NCBI GenBank assembly: GCA_013911715.1
Contig: JACEST010000089.1
Location: 1 to 8,097 of the forward strand
Length of the DNA stretch: 8,097 nt
Source of the DNA: Sphingopyxis sp.
GTDB lineage: Bacteria; Pseudomonadota; Alphaproteobacteria; Sphingomonadales; Sphingomonadaceae
Reading direction: 5' to 3'
The notes beneath the pieces were generated by a model. It did no database searches. It had not been told where the DNA came from and worked only from the letters and a program-made list of their open reading frames with translations. Position numbers and translations under genes: made by a program. Positions within the stretch are counted from its first letter, which is position 1. Every line of letters starts with the position of its first letter. This document shows, piece by piece, positions 4,586-8,097 of this stretch.

Positions 4586-5692
4586 ATGATTCCCGCGCAC
4601 AACTTCGCCGCCGCTGCGCCGCCGCCGCGCCCCGTGCTGCCGGGCGATCCGCCGCCGGGCAGCGAGGCCGCACCCGCGTCGCGGCAGCGCTTCGTCATCG
4701 GTCTTGCCGCCGTCACCATCATCGTCACCGGCGCGGTCGCGCTGTCGTCCGCGCTGCGCGCCGAGCCGATGCGCGTTACCGTGCCCGTGCGGCTGGTCCC
4801 CTATGATCCCGCGCAATGGGCGGTGTTCGAGGCGCAAAGCTATGAAGCCGCGCTGAGGCTCGACCCCAGCCTGCCGCGCCCCGACAGCATCACGCTCGCC
4901 GGGGCCGCCGCCACGCCCGCCGCCTTTGAACTGCGCGAAGAGGCCTATGTCGGCCCCGCCGCGCGGCCCTTTGCGTTCAAGGGCGCCACCGCGCTTGACG
5001 GGGAGCGCGCGCAATATTGCCTGACCGCCGCCATTTATTACGAGGCCGCATCCGAAACCGACAATGGCATGCGCGGCGTCGCGCAAACGGTGCTCAATCG
5101 CGTGCGCCATCCCAGCTTCCCGAACAGCGTGTGCGGCGTGGTGTTTCAGGGATCGCAGCGCGCGGGCGTGTGCCAGTTCACCTTTGCCTGCGACGGTGCC
5201 ATGGCGCGCGCACCGTCAGCCAGCGGCTGGGCGCGCGCCAGCCGCATCGCCGCCGAGGCGCTGGCGGGCAAGGTCTTCGCCTCGGTCGGCCTCGCCACTC
5301 ATTATCATACGCAGGCGATCTGGCCGCGCTGGGGCAAGAGCCTCGTCATGACCAACATTGTCGGCGCGCACATCTTTCACCGCTGGCGCGGCCGCTGGGG
5401 CACACCTGATGCTTTTCGTGCGGCGTACAGCGGGCGCGAGCCGGTGCCAGGGCCGTATCTGCCCGTGGCGCAGCAGGTTGCGATGTTGGGCAAGGGCGGC
5501 AGCGCCGCGACCGCAATCCCGGCTGGCACCTCAGCCCCCGCCATCCCAGTGGCCGCGCCGGGCTTCAGCCCTGCGGTCGTGCCGGGCCCGCCCGCCGCTG
5601 CGCCCCAGAGTGAATATGCCGACCCGCGCCTCAACCAATCGGGCCAAGTCCGCGACGAATTTCGCAAGAGCGGTGAGTGGATTAAGCAGTAA
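4586..5692 (+). CDS. Membrane-anchored SleB-type cell wall hydrolase
   Basis: This 368-residue protein belongs to the SleB/Hydrolase_2 family, which in spore formers cleaves cortex peptidoglycan and in alphaproteobacteria is thought to trim the cell wall. A proline-rich cytoplasmic N-terminus (1-33) precedes a hydrophobic segment RFVIGLAAVTIIVTGAVAL (35-53), which acts as a signal anchor. A spacer leads to the catalytic domain at about 145-267. That domain contains CLTAAIYYEAASE with the presumed catalytic E153, then QTVLNRVRHPSFP, VCQFTFACDG, ATHYH (237-241) and the end HIFHRW. The C-terminal third is a proline/alanine-rich linker followed by a charged tail ending GEWIKQ. The start at 4586 has AAGGA at the right distance, and longer forms would place non-coding-like sequence ahead of the anchor. 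It is very GC-rich and otherwise unremarkable. It faces the HerA-like gene convergently. Confidence 0.9.
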   Translation: MIPAHNFAAAAPPPRPVLPGDPPPGSEAAPASRQRFVIGLAAVTIIVTGAVALSSALRAEPMRVTVPVRLVPYDPAQWAVFEAQSYEAALRLDPSLPRPDSITLAGAAATPAAFELREEAYVGPAARPFAFKGATALDGERAQYCLTAAIYYEAASETDNGMRGVAQTVLNRVRHPSFPNSVCGVVFQGSQRAGVCQFTFACDGAMARAPSASGWARASRIAAEALAGKVFASVGLATHYHTQAIWPRWGKSLVMTNIVGAHIFHRWRGRWGTPDAFRAAYSGREPVPGPYLPVAQQVAMLGKGGSAATAIPAGTSAPAIPVAAPGFSPAVVPGPPAAAPQSEYADPRLNQSGQVRDEFRKSGEWIKQ

Positions 5693-5723
5693 ATCCCGCT
5701 CATGCGGAGCGCGCGCAATGTTT

Positions 5724-5750
5724 CGCGCAAAGGGCGCAAAGGGCGCAGAG
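5724..5750. repeat. Nine-base tandem repeat, cluster 1
   Basis: Three nine-base units follow one another: CGCGCAAAG, GGCGCAAAG and GGCGCAGAG. The cluster begins 32 bases after the hydrolase stop. It is complementary to cluster 2 (5854-5880) at 24 of 27 positions. Confidence 0.75.
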
Positions 5751-5760
5751 ATAGAGCACC

Positions 5761-5833
5761 GCGACCGTGAGGTCGCCTCTCAAACATGCGTCGCGCTTTG
5801 CGCAATGCCCCGGCCAGAAAGCCGCTTCGCGGC
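5761..5833. repeat. Three small hairpins between repeat clusters 1 and 2
   Basis: GCGACC (5761-5766) pairs with GGTCGC (5771-5776) around GTGA, a GNRA-type tetraloop. GCGC (5793-5796) pairs with GCGC (5800-5803) around TTT. GCCGC (5821-5825) pairs with GCGGC (5829-5833) around TTC. They sit in the span that clusters 1 and 2 would close by pairing. The pairings are seen in the sequence; any RNA function is inferred. Confidence 0.45.
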
Positions 5834-5844
5834 ACGCACGGAGC

Positions 5845-5880
5845 CTCTGCGGCGTCTGCGCCCTCTGCGCCCTCTGCGCG
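5845..5880. repeat. Nine-base tandem repeat, cluster 2 (inverse of cluster 1)
   Basis: Four nine-base units follow one another: CTCTGCGGC, GTCTGCGCC, CTCTGCGCC and CTCTGCGCG. CTCTGCGCC is the exact reverse complement of the last unit of cluster 1. Together the clusters can close a stem of about 27 bp around 5751-5853. Confidence 0.75.
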
Positions 5881-5920
5881 AGCCGAAAAAGCGCCGCCAA
5901 GGAAGACCAACGCCCAAGCC

Positions 5921-5956
5921 CTTCGCGCGTCTTCGTCCCTTCGCGCCCTTCGCGTG
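5921..5956. repeat. Nine-base tandem repeat, cluster 3
   Basis: Four related nine-base units follow one another: CTTCGCGCG, TCTTCGTCC, CTTCGCGCC and CTTCGCGTG. They have the same period and orientation as cluster 2 but a different core (CTTCGCG instead of CTCTGCG). The cluster ends 42 bases before the stop of the HerA-like gene. The rest of 5693-5998 shows no gene. Confidence 0.65.
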
Positions 5957-5998
5957 AAATCAATCGGCCAGTGCGGCCATGCGCACCGCTCGAGAGAC

Positions 5999-7744
5999 TT
6001 ACCGCCCCTGGCTGCGCCAGCGTTTGACCACGCGGTCCAGGATTTCCATCTCGCCGCCGGTTTCCTTCCACAGTTGACTGAACAGCGGGTCGCTCGATGC
6101 CGGGCGCTTTGCCTCTTCCAGCGTGTCGAGGTAAACGCGGATCGGGATCGACACGCCCTCGCCGCAGATGATGCATTCGCGGTTGCGCAGCGCGGGGATG
6201 GAGTCGATAAATCCGCGCGCGCCTTCGGGCATCGCCGCCTTAACGAAATGCTGGTCGCGTTCGTTGTTCAGGCGCATCGCGATGATCGTACCGCACTGCG
6301 ACAGCACGCCTTCGGCCAAGTCCGACGGACGCTGGGTAATCAGGCCCAGCGACACGCCATATTTGCGGCCTTCTTTGGCGATCCGCTCCAATATCTTGCG
6401 CACCGCCTGGCCCTGGCCAACATCCTTTGACGGGATATACCGGTGGGCTTCTTCACAGACGAGCAGGATCGGGCGCTGCGCCTCGCCGCGCGACCAGATG
6501 GCATAGTCAAAGGTCAGGCGCGCCAGCACCGCGACGACAACAGAGGTGATGTCGCTCGGCACACCCGACACGTCGATGATCGAAATCGGTTTGCCCTCGG
6601 CAGGCAGTCGGAAAATCTTGGACACAAAGGTCGCCATCGTGTCGGCGACGAGCATCCCTGAGAACATGAAATTATAGCGCGGGTCGGCGCGCATTTCCTC
6701 GATCTTGCCCTTGATGCGCATGAACGGCGCGGTCGAGGTCGCCTTGTCGAGCTTGCCCATTTCGTTGGTCAAAATGGCGAGCAAATCGGACAGGAGATAG
6801 GGCACCGGCGAATCGACCGTCATCTTGGTCATGCCCTCTGCCAGGCGGTTCTTCGACCGTGCGGCGAGCAGGCACCGGGCCAGCACGTCGCAATCGCTTT
6901 GCCGTTCCTTGCCTTCCGACGTCACAAACACTTCGCAATGTTCGGCAAAATTCATCACCCAATAGGGCAGCGCGATATTGTCGACATCGAACAGCGCGCC
7001 GGTGCCCTTGAACGCCGCCGAATATTCGCCGTGCGGATCGATCATAACGATATGACCCTCGGGCGCGGCTTCGCATATCTTGTGCAGGATCAGCGCCGCG
7101 CTGGTCGATTTGCCCGTACCGGTCGAACCCAGCAGCGCGAAATGCTTGCCCAGCATCGGATCGATATACAGCGACCCGCGAATATCCTTGGTTGGATAGA
7201 CGGTGCCAATCTCGATATGCGGGCGCTCGTCGGCGGCATAAATTTGTTTAAGGTCGCTGGTGGTGGCGGCATAAACTTGGCTGCCGGGCACCGGAAAACG
7301 CGTCACGCCGCGGCGGAAATTGAAGATGCGCCCGGTCAGCTTTTCCTCGTCGCCCTCGCCCAGAAAATCGACCGTGGCGATGATCAGGCCGCTGTCGCGC
7401 GGGTGCAATTGTTCCTCGCGGATCGAGGCGAGCAACCAGACATTGCCAACGCGGATCTTGACCTGCGCGCCGACCTGCCCCGCCATGGCGACCGCCTGAT
7501 CGCTGGCGTCGGCCAACCGCGCAATCTTGTTGGCGTCGAGCAGCAATTTCGATGCCGAGCCCGAAACCTCGATCACCTCGCCCACGAGCAACTCGTCGCG
7601 CGAATAGCTGACGGCTTCGCTGGCCGTTGGCGTCGGCGTGCCCAGCTTGATTTGCTGTGCAGGAACCGCCGCTGCGCCGCCCGGCTGAAATCCGTGTCCC
7701 ATATCCACTGCGACCATCCCTTCGCGCTGTAATTCCAGCCGCAT
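5999..7744 (-). CDS. HerA-like ATPase (HAS-barrel plus DUF87-type motor domain)
   Basis: This 581-residue protein is a hexameric-type DNA translocase or pump of the HerA/FtsK superfamily. A HAS-barrel-like beta region lies at about 52-145, starting LLVGEVIEVSGS. Walker A is GSTGTGKST (206-214). The HerA-specific VMIDPHGEY is at 233-241. The Walker B strand is ILLVCEEAH (426-434), with E431/E432 as the acidic pair. TQRPSD (470-475) lies in the sensor or arginine-finger region. Archaeal HerA works with the NurA nuclease in end resection; bacterial relatives pair with various nucleases, some in phage defence. No nuclease partner lies in the visible sequence. It follows the TIGR02186 gene by 33 bases on the same strand, so an operon is likely. 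ATG 7744 lacks a good ribosome binding site, and starts at residue 10 or 15 are possible because the first 30 residues look unstructured. Confidence 0.88.
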   Translation of the reverse strand: MRLELQREGMVAVDMGHGFQPGGAAAVPAQQIKLGTPTPTASEAVSYSRDELLVGEVIEVSGSASKLLLDANKIARLADASDQAVAMAGQVGAQVKIRVGNVWLLASIREEQLHPRDSGLIIATVDFLGEGDEEKLTGRIFNFRRGVTRFPVPGSQVYAATTSDLKQIYAADERPHIEIGTVYPTKDIRGSLYIDPMLGKHFALLGSTGTGKSTSAALILHKICEAAPEGHIVMIDPHGEYSAAFKGTGALFDVDNIALPYWVMNFAEHCEVFVTSEGKERQSDCDVLARCLLAARSKNRLAEGMTKMTVDSPVPYLLSDLLAILTNEMGKLDKATSTAPFMRIKGKIEEMRADPRYNFMFSGMLVADTMATFVSKIFRLPAEGKPISIIDVSGVPSDITSVVVAVLARLTFDYAIWSRGEAQRPILLVCEEAHRYIPSKDVGQGQAVRKILERIAKEGRKYGVSLGLITQRPSDLAEGVLSQCGTIIAMRLNNERDQHFVKAAMPEGARGFIDSIPALRNRECIICGEGVSIPIRVYLDTLEEAKRPASSDPLFSQLWKETGGEMEILDRVVKRWRSQGR

Positions 7745-7777
7745 GATTAGGCAGGGATGGTAAAGATTTGGCTTACG

Positions 7778-8097
7778 CTAACGGGATTTGAACAGCCGCG
7801 AGGCGAGGTAGCCCAGCCCGACCGACAGCATCACCGCAACGATGCCATAGAGTAGCCCGTTGCGCTCGGCGGCCCGCGCGACAGAGCGTTCGAAGCCGGT
7901 TTTGCGAATTTCCACCGGGCGCGATGCCACCGCAATCACCCGCCCGCGCGAAATCAGGTAGGTTTCGGCGCGATAGGTCCCCACTGGCACCCGCGCCGGC
8001 ACCGGAATACGCGCCCGGTAAAGCACGCCGTCGCTGATTTCGACGGCATTGCTGTCCTCAACAAACAACCCCAGCCGCTGGTATAGATCGACCAGAC
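7778..8097 (-). CDS. TIGR02186-family membrane protein, C-terminal part
   Basis: The gene runs off the right edge of the window; 105 residues are visible. The visible part opens LVDLYQRLGLFVED, then a beta-rich stretch with RARIPVPARVPVGTYRAETY, then RKTGFERSVARAAERN. It ends in a transmembrane helix LLYGIVAVMLSVGLGYLASRLF and a basic KSR tail. This order matches the C-terminus of the alphaproteobacterial transmembrane family TIGR02186, whose function is not established. A TTG at 8068 looks like a start but is internal, since the frame continues with family-like residues to the window end. It is probably cotranscribed with the HerA-like gene downstream. Confidence 0.82.
   Translation of the reverse strand, partial: LVDLYQRLGLFVEDSNAVEISDGVLYRARIPVPARVPVGTYRAETYLISRGRVIAVASRPVEIRKTGFERSVARAAERNGLLYGIVAVMLSVGLGYLASRLFKSR

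Noticed and set aside
4276..4728. Minus-strand frame across the hydrolase start
   Set aside because: Arginine/glycine/alanine-rich low-complexity product, no ribosome binding site, antisense to the anchor of the hydrolase.
5724..5956. CRISPR array
   Set aside because: The units are nine bases long with no spacers of even length, and no cas genes are present.
5700..6176. Minus-strand frame reading CALCALCA-type cysteine repeats
   Set aside because: The periodic peptide is only the translation of the nine-base DNA repeats, and it overlaps the end of the HerA-like gene.
6899..7732. Long plus-strand frame opposite the HerA-like gene
   Set aside because: It is antisense to the Walker A and HAS-barrel coding region, with no family resemblance.
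8066..8068. TTG as start of the right-edge gene
   Set aside because: The frame continues to the window edge with residues that fit the family (VDLYQRLG), so the gene is longer and cut by the window.
1..8097. tRNA, rRNA, insertion sequence or integrase
   Set aside because: I saw no cloverleaf, rRNA-like stretch, transposase or recombinase on either strand.

Overview
The window looks like a stretch of alphaproteobacterial chromosome, most likely from a sphingomonad (Sphingopyxis/Sphingomonas-like). This is inferred from the GC-rich codon use, the NrdB type, the SleB-type cell wall hydrolase, the TIGR02186 membrane protein beside a HerA-like ATPase, and the CCCTCCCC...GGGGAGGG intergenic palindrome. 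No taxonomic marker such as rRNA is present, so the genus is a guess.

Layout. Bases 1-120 are a leader with two hairpins and the ribosome binding site of nrdB. nrdB (121-1179, +) encodes the radical-generating beta subunit of aerobic ribonucleotide reductase. Five tightly packed accessory genes follow on the same strand. First come a BrnT-like toxin (1179-1457, GTG start overlapping the nrdB stop by one base), a BrnA-like antitoxin that is short (1417-1638), and a small winged-helix-like protein (1635-1856, ATGA overlap). After these come a second small unknown protein (1861-2082), an MT-A70 family adenine methyltransferase (2143-2802, possibly starting at 2098) and a BglII/BstYI-family restriction endonuclease (2805-3395). 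Base composition falls sharply at about 1861 and recovers after about 3400, so the last three genes look like a transferred type II restriction-modification cassette next to a toxin-antitoxin module.

A long inverted repeat (3386-3426) separates the endonuclease from a convergent class I SAM-dependent methyltransferase (3433-4245, -). A 340-base divergent intergenic region (4246-4585) then leads to a membrane-anchored SleB-type cell wall hydrolase (4586-5692, +). The next intergenic region (5693-5998) is filled with three clusters of nine-base repeats, two of which can pair with each other, and with three small hairpins between the paired clusters. The right side carries, on the minus strand, the C-terminal part of a TIGR02186-family membrane protein (7778-8097, cut by the window edge) followed by a HerA-like ATPase (5999-7744).

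How the parts may work together. The flanking genes look like ordinary chromosome: dNTP synthesis, peptidoglycan turnover and a DNA-translocase-like ATPase. The middle block looks like a small defence island of a restriction pair and a toxin-antitoxin pair. The most unusual points are the direct coupling of the toxin gene to an essential nrdB gene, the antitoxin that stops just where its ribbon-helix-helix DNA-binding part would normally begin, and the overlapping gene for a winged-helix-like protein that could supply the missing repressor function.
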